DNA of 64,000 nt from the NCBI GenBank assembly GCA_014323545.1, contig CP058647.1, positions 1,714,001 to 1,778,000 on the forward strand, written 5' to 3'. Made by a program: the position numbers and the translations under genes. Origin of the DNA: Hyphobacterium sp. CCMP332. GTDB lineage: Bacteria; Bacteroidota; Bacteroidia; Cytophagales; CCMP332. Position 1 is the first letter of the stretch. Every line of letters begins with the position of its first letter. Shown here one piece after another: positions 1-9,793 of this stretch. The notes under the pieces were generated by a model, which was not told the origin of the DNA, made no database searches, and saw only the letters and a list, made by a program, of their open reading frames with translations.

Positions 1-2
1 GA

Positions 3-119
3 GCTGTGCTTTCAATAGGCTGGAATAAATTGAGACAAAATAGTATGAATATAAGAAATCTTAATACTGGCATGTTTGTAGGGTTTTCCAATTTATTAAA
101 AATAAAGCCATTAATTTAG
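3..119 (+). CDS. Possible C-terminal end of an upstream gene (partial)
   Basis: One frame is open from the window edge to a TAG at 117-119 and gives about 38 residues ending in NLLKIKPLI. The other two plus frames hit stops almost at once. No domain can be recognised in so short a tail. It may be the end of a gene that starts outside the window, or chance. About 150 bases of AT-rich sequence with no recognisable feature follow before the next gene. Confidence 0.3.
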   Translation, partial: AVLSIGWNKLRQNSMNIRNLNTGMFVGFSNLLKIKPLI

Positions 120-273
120 AATGTTGCAATGATGTTTGATATTTTAATAAATTGAGATGTTTGTGTTTTATATCATTACTCAACTAAGCGCAATCAATTA
201 AAATTAAAAAATCCATTTTTGAAATGAACAGCAGTACATATACTGGTGTTATTTCTCTCAGACTGGGATACTC

Positions 274-1689
274 ATGAAAATAGGTTTTTACGGAGCAACA
301 AGACAAGTGACGGGCAGCATGTTTCTATTGGAATTTGAAAATGATTTTAGATTGTTGATTGACTGTGGGCTTGATTTTGATAAAAACAGGGACAAGAATC
401 AGAACAAACGTCTTTTTGAATTTGAAGCTTCGATGATCAATGCAGTAGTTCTTACGCATGCTCATTTAGATCACAGTGGGAATTTACCAAATCTCCTTAA
501 AGAAGGATTCGAGGGCAAGATTTACAGCACTCATGCAACATTTGACCTTTGTGACATTCTATTAAGAGACAGCGCTTCATTAAACAAAAAAGCCTATGAC
601 AGATTTAAAAAAGCGCAGTTCAAGCCCAAAAAGAAAATAATTTCCCTCGACCCTTATGCTTTGTATTTTGAAAAGGATGTTGAAAGAACACTTGATCATT
701 TTCAAACAATAGACCCGGATAAAAAAATTAAAATCAACGACTCCATTTATCTAACTTTTCACACGGCAGGCCATTTGCTCGGTGCGGCTCATGTAGAAGT
801 GGAATTTGAAGAGAAAGGCCAGAAAAAAACCATGGGCTTTTCAGGGGATATAGGCAGAAAGAATTACCCATTGCTTCAGGACCCTGTCAATCTTCCCGGC
901 TCTCTGGATTATTTAGTCTGTGAATCAACTTATGGCAATAGGGAGCACAGCGACATGGAAAGCCCGGAAGAGGTTCTCAAAAAAATTATCTGCGAAACCT
1001 GTGTTGAAAAATCGGGAAGATTGGTTATCCCCGCATTTAGTATCGGCAGGACCCAGGCACTATTATATACGCTTCACAAACTTTCGGAAAGAGGTGACCT
1101 TCCTGAAATAAAAGTGTTTACTGATAGTCCTCTCGCTATGAAAAGCACAAAAATTTATGAATACTATACTTCATGGTTAAATGAAGAAGCAAGAGCATTT
1201 AAAAAAGAAAATGAATTTTTATTCGATTTTGATAATCTTATATATCTGGCGAGTACAGAAGAAAGCAGGGCTTTAAATAATCATACGGAACCCTGTATAA
1301 TTATTTCTTCATCTGGTATGATTGATGGTGGAAGAGTGACTCAACACGTTTTGGCCAATATTACCAATCCCTATTGTACTATTATGATAATTGGCTATTG
1401 TACACCGGGAACTCTGGGCTATGATCTTATCATGGGACGAAAAATGGTTTATAATAATGGCCGCTCCTATCCGGTAGAGGCAAAAATATTTGTAACTGAT
1501 GTTTTCAGTGGTCATGGCGATTTAAATGACTTAAAATCATTTGTTCAAAATCAATCGAAGGATTCTTTAAAGCAGATTTTTTTGGTTCACGGTGAACAAA
1601 AAGCCATGGATGATTTTAAAGATTCTCTTGAGGCAGCAGGCTATGACCAGGTAGTGATTCCTGAGAAATACCAAGAATTTGAAATTTAA
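274..1689 (+). CDS. MBL-fold beta-CASP metallo-hydrolase (predicted RNA-processing nuclease)
   Basis: 471 residues with the metallo-beta-lactamase signature THAHLDH at residues 61-67, followed by AGHLLGAAH, SGDIGRKN and the beta-CASP segments CESTYGNREH and IPAFSIGRTQAL. GHGD and LVHGEQ occur near the C-terminus. This is the architecture of the CPSF/Ysh1-like branch, which includes RNA exonucleases and endonucleases that use two Zn ions. The protein has no signal peptide, so it is cytoplasmic. The ATG at 274 gives a full-length family start (MKIGFYGATRQVTGS). It lies 6 bases upstream of a LON-domain gene and the two are probably co-transcribed. The exact RNA substrate cannot be inferred. Confidence 0.9.
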   Translation: MKIGFYGATRQVTGSMFLLEFENDFRLLIDCGLDFDKNRDKNQNKRLFEFEASMINAVVLTHAHLDHSGNLPNLLKEGFEGKIYSTHATFDLCDILLRDSASLNKKAYDRFKKAQFKPKKKIISLDPYALYFEKDVERTLDHFQTIDPDKKIKINDSIYLTFHTAGHLLGAAHVEVEFEEKGQKKTMGFSGDIGRKNYPLLQDPVNLPGSLDYLVCESTYGNREHSDMESPEEVLKKIICETCVEKSGRLVIPAFSIGRTQALLYTLHKLSERGDLPEIKVFTDSPLAMKSTKIYEYYTSWLNEEARAFKKENEFLFDFDNLIYLASTEESRALNNHTEPCIIISSSGMIDGGRVTQHVLANITNPYCTIMIIGYCTPGTLGYDLIMGRKMVYNNGRSYPVEAKIFVTDVFSGHGDLNDLKSFVQNQSKDSLKQIFLVHGEQKAMDDFKDSLEAAGYDQVVIPEKYQEFEI

Positions 1690-1695
1690 CTGGAT

Positions 1696-2328
1696 ATGAA
1701 TCAAGTACCAATGTTCCCCTTATCCATAGTTCCTTTTCCTGGAGAACAGGTTAACCTTCACATATTTGAGGAGCGCTACAAACAATTAATTCTGGATTGT
1801 CATACTGAAAACAAAAACTTTGGTATCATTCCATACATAAAAGACATGCTTATGGATTATGGTGTTGAAATGAATCTCACTAAAATACACAAAGTGTATC
1901 CAAATGGAGAAATGGATATTCGCAGCGAAGGCTTGAGAGTATTTCGTGTAATTGAATTTTTTAAAGAAGCCAAATCAAAATTATATCCGGGGGCGATTGT
2001 GGATTATGCAGATAATATTGAAGATGAAGACTATGGCAAAAGAATATTGTTATGGGATCTATTACAGGAATTGTTTGATGTGCTCAATGTAAGAAGGAAA
2101 TTTAACAAAAAACCCACTGATATTTCCACCTTTGAAATAGGCCATCATGTGGCTCTTCCGCTTGATGAAGAATACAAAATGCTCTTACTTGAAAAAGAAA
2201 GTGAAAGACAGGATTTCCTCATTCTACACTTGAAAAAAATAATCCCTACGCTTCAAAACCTGGAAGTTTCAAAGACTAAAATTAAGATGAACGGTCATTT
2301 CAGAAATTTAAAACCACCGCGTTTATAA
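1696..2328 (+). CDS. LON N-terminal substrate-binding domain protein
   Basis: 210 residues. The N-terminus (MFPLSIVPFPGEQVNLHIFE) is the classic LON_substr_bdg (PUA-like) opening found at the start of Lon protease, here without AAA or peptidase domains. Such stand-alone LON-domain proteins are widespread and their function is not settled; protein or ligand binding is inferred. The gene begins 6 bases after the beta-CASP nuclease, suggesting one transcript. A hairpin follows the stop codon. Confidence 0.85.
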   Translation: MNQVPMFPLSIVPFPGEQVNLHIFEERYKQLILDCHTENKNFGIIPYIKDMLMDYGVEMNLTKIHKVYPNGEMDIRSEGLRVFRVIEFFKEAKSKLYPGAIVDYADNIEDEDYGKRILLWDLLQELFDVLNVRRKFNKKPTDISTFEIGHHVALPLDEEYKMLLLEKESERQDFLILHLKKIIPTLQNLEVSKTKIKMNGHFRNLKPPRL

Positions 2329-2330
2329 AA

Positions 2331-2370
2331 AATCCCGCAAGTCCCCGTAATTAATACAGGGTGCGGGATT
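2331..2370. terminator. Hairpin after the LON-domain gene
   Basis: A perfect 9-base inverted repeat (AATCCCGCA at 2331-2339 and TGCGGGATT at 2362-2370) starts two bases after the upstream stop codon. There is no U-tract after it on the plus strand, so it may be a weak or factor-assisted terminator or a 3'-end stabilising hairpin. Confidence 0.5.
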
Positions 2371-2456
2371 GGGATAGTTCGTAACCAAATGGTAATTGAA
2401 AGGCTGTAATTAAAAATACCTCTTTAGCACAATTAAACCTAACCATTGGTGTAATA

Positions 2457-3572
2457 TTATAAGAGACCAAGACATACCTTTAATCTTAGTACTCTTTTTA
2501 TGGATTCTTCTAATTGGTTTTTAAAGGCGCTTTTTTCGGTTAGTGCCAATTGTAAATCCTTATTTAATTTTCGCTCATCCATTGGCATCAAAATCAAATC
2601 ACACCCGGCTTGCGCCGCCAATAATGGGGCATTCCCAAATTCTTTCAATGCACCCATATTCATAGCATCGGTAATAATTATTCCTTCAAATTTCATTTCA
2701 CTCCTCAAAAGATCACTTACAATATTTCTAGAACAACTCGCAGGTAATCCCCGTGTATCATATTTTTGATTGTTTTTGACAGCCAAATGAGCGACCATTA
2801 TGCTCAATGCACCGGCGTCTATAAATGGTTGGTAATTTTGTACTTCTGTCATTTCTCCATCTATAAACACTAGCTTTTCATGCGTATCTCCCTTTACATT
2901 TCCGTGACCGGGAAAATGTTTGATCGTAGACACAATTTCCATATCCTGACTCATTTCCATAAAGGCCATTGCCAGGTTAACTACTTGAAGAGGATCGCTT
3001 CCATAGCTTCTGTTTCCAATGGCCTCATTATCCTGACTGATATCAATAACCGGTGCATAATTGTGATTAATGCCAATATTTAACAATTCATTACTGATTT
3101 TTGCAGCTACTTTTCTGCTTGTTTCTACATTTGAAATGCTCGAGGTTTTGGGGACCTCCTCGGTTCCTTTAATCTTATAATTTAATAGACTGGGTTCCGC
3201 ATCTGCACTAAAAATTTGAGGTGTGAGGTTTTCCTTTTTAGAAATTTCATTGATTTGTCTTACCAGGTCTGAAAAGCCTTCTTTGGTCCCGTTTAAAAGT
3301 AATACACCTCCCACCGTCTTTTCACGAACGAGGCCAATTACCTCTTCGTGGGGTTTGCCATATTTACCTGCAGCAGTAATTATCATTTGAGATGCCTTCT
3401 CCTTATTACTCATCTCGTTGAAGAGTTTATTGACTTTTTTGTCGAGTGCAGAGGATTCAATGTAATAATCCTTTAAACTGAAGCTGCTTTGTTCTCTGCT
3501 TTGGCAGGCAGTCGAATAACTGATTAATAAGAATATAATTAGTGGAATCGTATTATTTAGAAGTTTTTTCAT
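2457..3572 (-). CDS. Glycoside hydrolase family 3 lipoprotein (beta-N-acetylhexosaminidase-like)
   Basis: From the ATG at 3572 the protein is 371 residues and starts MKKLLNNTIPLIIFLLISY, with lipobox STAC, so it is a predicted lipoprotein. An upstream in-frame start at 3614 would put 14 residues before the signal peptide and is less likely. The GH3 signature KHFPGHG (about 218-224) followed by DTH, and the nucleophile segment ITDAMNMG (Asp about 302), are both present. The KHFPGHG/DTH dyad is typical of the NagZ-type branch that removes beta-linked GlcNAc, for example in peptidoglycan recycling. A periplasmic or outer membrane location differs from cytoplasmic NagZ of enterobacteria. It is divergent from the downstream permease gene. 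Confidence 0.88.
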   Translation of the reverse strand: MKKLLNNTIPLIIFLLISYSTACQSREQSSFSLKDYYIESSALDKKVNKLFNEMSNKEKASQMIITAAGKYGKPHEEVIGLVREKTVGGVLLLNGTKEGFSDLVRQINEISKKENLTPQIFSADAEPSLLNYKIKGTEEVPKTSSISNVETSRKVAAKISNELLNIGINHNYAPVIDISQDNEAIGNRSYGSDPLQVVNLAMAFMEMSQDMEIVSTIKHFPGHGNVKGDTHEKLVFIDGEMTEVQNYQPFIDAGALSIMVAHLAVKNNQKYDTRGLPASCSRNIVSDLLRSEMKFEGIIITDAMNMGALKEFGNAPLLAAQAGCDLILMPMDERKLNKDLQLALTEKSAFKNQLEESIKRVLRLKVCLGLL

Positions 3573-3699
3573 GATCGTCAAAGATTCGAAAGCTAAAAAA
3601 AATAACTCAGACATATGTCATATTGCATAATTACCGTTTGTGTAAAAGCATTATGTTCAGGAATAATTATAACTTCAAATTAGAGTCAAATAAGGTCAA

Positions 3700-6087
3700 A
3701 TGTTAAAAAATATTCTTATAACCGCCTGGAGAAATACCATAAGAGATAAGGGTTACAGTCTACTTAATTTGCTGGGTTTATCCGTGAGTATTATCGCCAG
3801 CTTATTACTGGTACTCTATATAAATCACGAGCTCAGCTATGAAAATTTTCATGAAAAAAGAGACAGAATATTTCGAATAGTATCGCATTTTCAGGAAAGA
3901 GACGATGAGTTTTCCTGGGCCTCAACCCAGCCTCCGCTTGGAAAACAGATTAAAGCAGATTATCCGGAAATAGAAGAATATGTACGGTTAAATGGTATTG
4001 GAAATAATACCAAATTAAAAATTGGCAATAAAGTTTATAATGAAGATGATCTTATCCTTGCAGACAGCACATATTTTGACATTTTCAGCCATACTTTTTT
4101 TGAAGGTGATCCGGCTTCCTGTTTGGATGAGCCCAATTCAATTGTTTTGACCAAAAGCCTTGCTGATAAATATTTCGGGGATGAGCCTGCATTGGGGAAA
4201 ACAATAGAAGACAGCGATGGTGAATCATTAAAAGTAACAGGAGTAATTGAGGATTTGCCCCGAAATACACATATGGACTTTACAGGATTGGTTTCGCTTA
4301 ATTCAATAGAAAATCTCGGGGGTGGATGGGGCTCTTTCTATTTGAGAACATTTATTTTATTAAAAGATAATGTCAACCCTGAAACATTCAAGTCCAAACT
4401 TCCGGAAGTAATTGTCAATTACGTAGACCCAATATTTGAGCAATACGGGGTAAAAGTAGAATATGAAATGCAGGTTTTATCGAGTATACATTTGTTTTCA
4501 AATACCGATGGAGAACAAGGGGGCGGAAGCATAGGATACATTTACATATTCTCAATTGTTGTTGTATTCATGCTGGCCATAGCAGCGATTAACTATATGA
4601 ATCTTGCCACAGCAAGATCTGAACGACGAGCCAGAGAAGTCGGAATACGAAAAGTACTCGGTTCTTATAAATGGATGCTTATTCTTCAATTTATATCTGA
4701 ATCTCTAATTCTGACATTGTCCGCATTGATAATAAGTTTAGCTTCCATTAAGTTTATTTTTCTGCGGCCATTCAATGCCATGACTTCGCGTGAGTTTTAC
4801 TTTTCAGATATATTCCAAGCTGAAATTGTATTGAGCATTATTGCAATGCTATTTCTTCTGGGAATTCTTGGAGGAAGTTATCCGGCATTTTATCTTTCAG
4901 GATTTAAACCGGTAAAAGTTCTCAAGGGCCGTTTTGTCCACGGAAAAAATTCAGTTCCGCTTCGAAAAATTCTTGTTGTTGTTCAGTTTGCCATTTCTAT
5001 TGCAATGATTATTAGTACCATCATTGTGTTTGACCAGTTGTCATTTTTAAGAAATAAAGACCTTGGTTTTGCAAAAGACCAGATATTGGTTGTCCCCTTT
5101 GGAGATCAGTCTATGGCAGAAAAATACGATATTCTTAAAAATGAATTGAGTCAAAATTCCGATATTATTTCGATGTCCTGTGCCATGTCTTCGCCGGGCC
5201 GTGGTTATCCAAAAAATCTTTTGCCGATTGAATCTAAAGATGGTTTTGTTGAGAAGGGCGTAAACTTTTATAGAGTAGACCAAGACTATATCCCCACTTT
5301 AGAGATTGAATTACTACAGGGGAGAAATTTTTCAAAAGACCTGGCTTCCGATTCAAACTCAGTGATTGTGAATCAACTTTTTGTAGATAGAATGGATTGG
5401 GATGAGCCCATTGGCAAAAGAATCCGTGTGAGTAGAGATGATGATGAACAAGTTGAATATTTGTATGTCATCGGTGTAATGGAAGATTTTCACCAGTTGA
5501 GTTTATATCAGGAATTAGAGCCCCTGGCATTTTTCTATGGTGAAAATTTGCCTTTTGTCCATATAAAATTCCATCCCGATAAAGTTAAAAGTGTACAAAA
5601 AAACATCTCTGAGATTTGGGAAAAAGTATATCCCAATCAGCCTTTTGATTCTTATTTTTTAGATCAGCGTTTTTTTGAATCTTATGAAGCGGATGAAAAA
5701 CGATCCAAAGTATTTACCTTGTTTTCCGGCATTACCATCTTTATTGCTTGCATTGGCTTATTGGGATTGGCCTCTTATTCAGCAGAGCAGAAAACAAAGG
5801 AAATTGGAATAAGAAAAGTATTAGGTGCTAATGAGCGCAATATCATATTTCTTCTCACCAAAGAGTTTTTCATTTTGATATTTATTGCTCTTGGCATTGC
5901 ATCTCTCGCTTCTTATTTCCTCATGAATAATTGGTTAAATGATTCATTTGTATACCACACTACTATTCATCCCAAGTCATTTCTATATGCCGGATTGATT
6001 GCTGTTTTTTTCGTTTTGATTACTGTTGGGTTTCAGGCATTTCGCGCTGCAAATAATAACCCCGTTGACGCATTACGGACAGAATAA
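3700..6087 (+). CDS. MacB/FtsX-family ABC transporter permease
   Basis: 795 residues. It begins with MLKNILITAWRNTIRDKGYS and a first membrane segment (about 20-42), then a MacB-type periplasmic domain, an FtsX block with several membrane segments (about 280-410, including ARSERRAREVGIRKVLG), a second periplasmic domain and a second FtsX block (about 675-790, including KTKEIGIRKVLGANE). This duplicated layout is typical of the large Bacteroidota permeases. No ATPase gene is adjacent, so its partner must be encoded elsewhere. The substrate (antimicrobial, lipid or lipoprotein) is unknown. Confidence 0.9.
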   Translation: MLKNILITAWRNTIRDKGYSLLNLLGLSVSIIASLLLVLYINHELSYENFHEKRDRIFRIVSHFQERDDEFSWASTQPPLGKQIKADYPEIEEYVRLNGIGNNTKLKIGNKVYNEDDLILADSTYFDIFSHTFFEGDPASCLDEPNSIVLTKSLADKYFGDEPALGKTIEDSDGESLKVTGVIEDLPRNTHMDFTGLVSLNSIENLGGGWGSFYLRTFILLKDNVNPETFKSKLPEVIVNYVDPIFEQYGVKVEYEMQVLSSIHLFSNTDGEQGGGSIGYIYIFSIVVVFMLAIAAINYMNLATARSERRAREVGIRKVLGSYKWMLILQFISESLILTLSALIISLASIKFIFLRPFNAMTSREFYFSDIFQAEIVLSIIAMLFLLGILGGSYPAFYLSGFKPVKVLKGRFVHGKNSVPLRKILVVVQFAISIAMIISTIIVFDQLSFLRNKDLGFAKDQILVVPFGDQSMAEKYDILKNELSQNSDIISMSCAMSSPGRGYPKNLLPIESKDGFVEKGVNFYRVDQDYIPTLEIELLQGRNFSKDLASDSNSVIVNQLFVDRMDWDEPIGKRIRVSRDDDEQVEYLYVIGVMEDFHQLSLYQELEPLAFFYGENLPFVHIKFHPDKVKSVQKNISEIWEKVYPNQPFDSYFLDQRFFESYEADEKRSKVFTLFSGITIFIACIGLLGLASYSAEQKTKEIGIRKVLGANERNIIFLLTKEFFILIFIALGIASLASYFLMNNWLNDSFVYHTTIHPKSFLYAGLIAVFFVLITVGFQAFRAANNNPVDALRTE

Positions 6088-6136
6088 TTCTTTACATTGA
6101 TTAGATTTACAATTCGCATTTGCATCAATAATAGCA

Positions 6137-8077
6137 TTGGAAAAATCTAAACGTCGATTGGCCGCAATTATGTTCACCGATATGGTAGGCTATACTGCAT
6201 TGGTGCAGGAAAATGAAAAAGAGGCAAAGAAAAGAAGAGAAAGACATAGGGCAACACAAAAAAACGCTACCGAAAAATTCAACGGGAATATATTACAATA
6301 TTTTGGTGATGGTACACTCATCGTATTTGACAGCGCAGTGGATGCCGTCTTATGTGCTATTGAAATCCAAACTGAACTAAGTAAAGCACCGTCAATTCCC
6401 TTGCGGATCGGGATTCATACCGGAGATGTGGTGATTGAAGATGATGGTATTTTTGGCGATGGTGTAAATCTTGCCAGTCGGATTGAAACATTTTGCAAGC
6501 CTGGAGCAGTGTTCATTTCAAACAAAGTGCATGATGAAGTTAAAAACCAAAATGAAATACGAACCCGTTATTTGGGTCCTTTTGAATTTAAAAATGTTAA
6601 AAAACCAATAGATATTTTTGCCATTGTCGATGACAACATAACTGTGCCTGATGTTAAAGATTACATTTCAAATCGGGCCGACAAGGTTAAAAGCATTGCT
6701 GTGCTCCCCTTTGTCAATATGTCGCATGAGAAAGAAAATGAGTATTTCAGTGATGGCATATCCGAAGAAGTACTAAACGCCCTGACACGAATTAAGGGTT
6801 TAAAAGTAACATCCAGGACCTCTTCATTTGCCTTTAAAAATTCAAAAGAGGATATTAAGAGTATTGGAAAAACCCTTAATGTGAACACCATTCTTGAAGG
6901 CAGTGTCCGGCGGTCAGGAAAAAAAGTGCGAATTACCGCACAGCTGATAAATACTGAGGATGACTACCATTATTGGTCAGAAACTTTTAACAGGGAGTTG
7001 CTGGATATTTTTGAAATTCAGGATGAAATAGCTGAAAAAATAGCTTCAAAGCTTCAATCTGAAATTGACGAAGACAGAAGTCCGGGAGAAAATTCTGCGC
7101 ACGTCAAAAATATGGATTCCTATAAATCCTATCTTCAGGGAATGCACCATTTTTATAAGTTCACTCCGGAAGATGCAAAAAAAGCAATAAAGCAATTTAA
7201 GGAAGCAATTGCAATTGATCCTGAATACGGCCCATCTTATGCAGCCTATGCGAGCTGCCTTACTTATTTGGGCTCTATCGGTCAAATGAAGCCAAAAGAG
7301 GTCTTCCCACAAGCCGAATCTATGGCTGTCAAAGCCATAAAGCTTAGTCCGGAAAATTCATTGAGTTATGTTGCCATCGGAATTATTAATCTTTTTTATA
7401 AATGGAATTTTCCTAAGGCTAAAAGTTATTTTGAGCAGGCCATTGAAGTCAATCCCAGTTCTTCAGAACCCTACACTTACCTGGGTTGGTATTATTTGAT
7501 GATGGAAAACTTTACAAAGCATTTAGAGTACCAGCAAAAGGCATATGATCTTAACCCCATGTCTATTCAAAATTTGATGTATTTGGCCCAGGCCTATTTT
7601 GTTTCCAAAGACTATGAAAATGCCAGATCGCATTATCGAAAAATACTTGAAATGGAGCCCTCTACAAGGGGAGCCTATGAAGGGCTGGCCTGGATTGAAC
7701 TGGCCAATGAAAATTATGACAAAGCCATTGAGTACTTTAAAAAGTACCGATCTTTTCTTACAGACCCATTAAAAGGTTGGACTGGCTTGGGTTTTGCATA
7801 CGGCAAAGCCGGCTATACAAAAGAAGCAATTCAAGCACTGGAAAATACACATGAAAGACTGAAAAATGACGACTCCATAAGTCTGGATGTAGATTTTGCT
7901 ATTATAAATGCCGGATTAGGCAGAATGGATGAAGCCTTTAATCATCTCAAAAATGCCCTTAAAAACAGGCTTGGAGGAATTATTTTTCTTAAAATTAATC
8001 CGATATGGGAGTTTGTAAGAAAAGACAAACGATTTCATGAAATCATCAAGGAATTTAACGAAAGTGTAATAGAATAA
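6137..8077 (+). CDS. Class III adenylate/guanylate cyclase fused to TolB-like and TPR domains
   Basis: 646 residues. The N-terminal class III cyclase domain (about 8-170) carries both metal-binding Asp motifs: FTDMVGYT (Asp15) and QYFGDGT (Asp58). A TolB-like segment follows (about 183-310; SIAVLPF, DGISEEVLNAL, LEGSVRRSG), then tetratricopeptide repeats to the C-terminus (about 330-640). The start is TTG at 6137: the first in-frame ATG would remove the conserved RRLAAIMFTDM lead-in. The protein has no signal peptide or membrane segment. Whether the product is cAMP or cGMP, and what the TPR part senses, is unknown. Confidence 0.88.
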   Translation: MEKSKRRLAAIMFTDMVGYTALVQENEKEAKKRRERHRATQKNATEKFNGNILQYFGDGTLIVFDSAVDAVLCAIEIQTELSKAPSIPLRIGIHTGDVVIEDDGIFGDGVNLASRIETFCKPGAVFISNKVHDEVKNQNEIRTRYLGPFEFKNVKKPIDIFAIVDDNITVPDVKDYISNRADKVKSIAVLPFVNMSHEKENEYFSDGISEEVLNALTRIKGLKVTSRTSSFAFKNSKEDIKSIGKTLNVNTILEGSVRRSGKKVRITAQLINTEDDYHYWSETFNRELLDIFEIQDEIAEKIASKLQSEIDEDRSPGENSAHVKNMDSYKSYLQGMHHFYKFTPEDAKKAIKQFKEAIAIDPEYGPSYAAYASCLTYLGSIGQMKPKEVFPQAESMAVKAIKLSPENSLSYVAIGIINLFYKWNFPKAKSYFEQAIEVNPSSSEPYTYLGWYYLMMENFTKHLEYQQKAYDLNPMSIQNLMYLAQAYFVSKDYENARSHYRKILEMEPSTRGAYEGLAWIELANENYDKAIEYFKKYRSFLTDPLKGWTGLGFAYGKAGYTKEAIQALENTHERLKNDDSISLDVDFAIINAGLGRMDEAFNHLKNALKNRLGGIIFLKINPIWEFVRKDKRFHEIIKEFNESVIE

Positions 8078-8093
8078 TTAATAAAATTTATTT

Positions 8094-9596
8094 TTAGTCC
8101 GTCGTTTCAATAATCTCTTCTTCACTTTCACTTTTTTGCGTTTTTAGGATTTTATAAACCTCATCAAAAATCTCCGGTTTGTCAGCCAAAACAATAAGTT
8201 CATCCTCATCTTCGATAATGGTCGAGCCATTCGGAGTAATATAGCTATCCCCTCTCTTGATCATTGCTATTATTGCGCTTTTTGGAAAACCTAGTTCAAC
8301 AATTTGTTTATCAACTGAATTGTCATTTGAGGAAATTAGGATCTCTTTCATTTCAGCTTTAGGAATTTCTGTTCTCAATAAATCAGTAGCGGTAATTTTT
8401 TTAGCTTTCTCAGGTAAAGCAACATGTAGCCATTTTGCAAATAGTGAAAGGGTGGTTCCCTGAATTAATACGGAAGTAACTGAAATAAAGAATACAATAT
8501 TAAAAATCATATTTGCCTTATCAATGCCGGCCAAAAGAGGATAAGTTGCAAATACTATAGGTACAGCGCCACGCAAACCTACCCAGGATATATAAAATCT
8601 TCTTCTCATTTTCATTTTGAAGAAAACAAGACTGAGAAAAACACCTACCGGCCTTGCTATTACAATTAAAAAGATTGATATAAGGAGACCAATCCCAATG
8701 TATGGAATTATTTGTGTTGGAAAAACAAGCAATCCCAGGGTAAGGAAGAGTACAATTTGCATGAGCCATGCCAATCCATCAAACATTTTTAAAATTGTTT
8801 TTTTATGGATAAGGTCCTGATTTCCAAGATAAACTGCACATATATAAATAGCAAGGAAGCCATTTCCACCAATAAAATCAGTCGCTGAAAATGTTATGAA
8901 CATCAATGCAATTACCAGGACAGGATAAAGCCCCTCAAAATCCAATTTGATTTTGTTGATGATGATTTTGCTAATCATTCCGAATGCAAACCCAACGATT
9001 CCTCCGAATAACATTTGTTGCAGAAACAATGGAATTACAGATAAGATGCCCTGATCCTGATTAATAACAAGCGTTAAAAATGCAAGTGTAAGCACATAAG
9101 CCATTGGATCATTACTACCGCTTTCCAATTCCAAAGTAGGGCGAAGATTTGTTTTTAATGCCAGGCTTTTTGAACGAAGAATAGAAAATACTGCTGCCGC
9201 ATCTGTTGAAGAAACTATTGAGCCCAGCAGTAAGCTTTCATATATGGTAAAATCCGTAATCATCCATACGAAAAAACCAAGGGAAAGCGCCGTTAACAAA
9301 ACCCCCAAAGTAGAAAGGGCAATTCCTTCTTTAAGAATAGGTTTAACAGCAGTCCAATTGGTATCAAGCCCTCCAGAAAACAAAATAAAGTTTAGGGAAA
9401 CCACTCCAATGAATTGTGCAATTTTTGGATCATCGAATCGTATGCCACCGATACCATCCGACCCGGCCAGCATTCCAATTGCCAAGAAGAGTAATAAGGT
9501 AGGAACACCAAATTTGTAGGATGTCTTTCCGGCAAAAATACTTATCAGCAGTAATAAAGATCCAACCAGAAGAATATTTTCAATTGTTAAACTCAT
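8094..9596 (-). CDS. cvrA: K+/H+ antiporter (CvrA/NhaP2-type CPA1) with C-terminal TrkA-C domain
   Basis: 500 residues with about 12-13 hydrophobic segments. The transport core has the CPA1 hallmarks SSTDAAAVF and ESGSNDPMA, the latter with the Asn-Asp pair needed for cation/proton exchange. After about residue 390 a cytoplasmic regulatory domain follows that resembles TrkA-C (RCK_C), with DEDELIVLADKPE near the end. It exchanges K+ (or Na+) for protons at the inner membrane. It converges on the cyclase gene with a 16-base gap. A TAnnTTTG element on the minus strand lies at 9629-9622, about 26 bases before the ATG, but has no clear -33 box. Confidence 0.9.
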   Translation of the reverse strand: MSLTIENILLVGSLLLLISIFAGKTSYKFGVPTLLLFLAIGMLAGSDGIGGIRFDDPKIAQFIGVVSLNFILFSGGLDTNWTAVKPILKEGIALSTLGVLLTALSLGFFVWMITDFTIYESLLLGSIVSSTDAAAVFSILRSKSLALKTNLRPTLELESGSNDPMAYVLTLAFLTLVINQDQGILSVIPLFLQQMLFGGIVGFAFGMISKIIINKIKLDFEGLYPVLVIALMFITFSATDFIGGNGFLAIYICAVYLGNQDLIHKKTILKMFDGLAWLMQIVLFLTLGLLVFPTQIIPYIGIGLLISIFLIVIARPVGVFLSLVFFKMKMRRRFYISWVGLRGAVPIVFATYPLLAGIDKANMIFNIVFFISVTSVLIQGTTLSLFAKWLHVALPEKAKKITATDLLRTEIPKAEMKEILISSNDNSVDKQIVELGFPKSAIIAMIKRGDSYITPNGSTIIEDEDELIVLADKPEIFDEVYKILKTQKSESEEEIIETTD

Positions 9597-9793
9597 ACAG
9601 CTTGTTCAATTTTTGCTCGCACAAATGTAACGCTTCTTTAATTGGAATTAATTAATTGACTTTTGTACTTAATTAATTTTTACGATTGATATCCTTGAAG
9701 ATCCTGTCTCTTTTTTTTAACAATGCTGAATCCAAGATTCTTGATTTATAATGAGTGAAAACTGTGTCTGGTGGATTGGTTTTTCAATAAACC

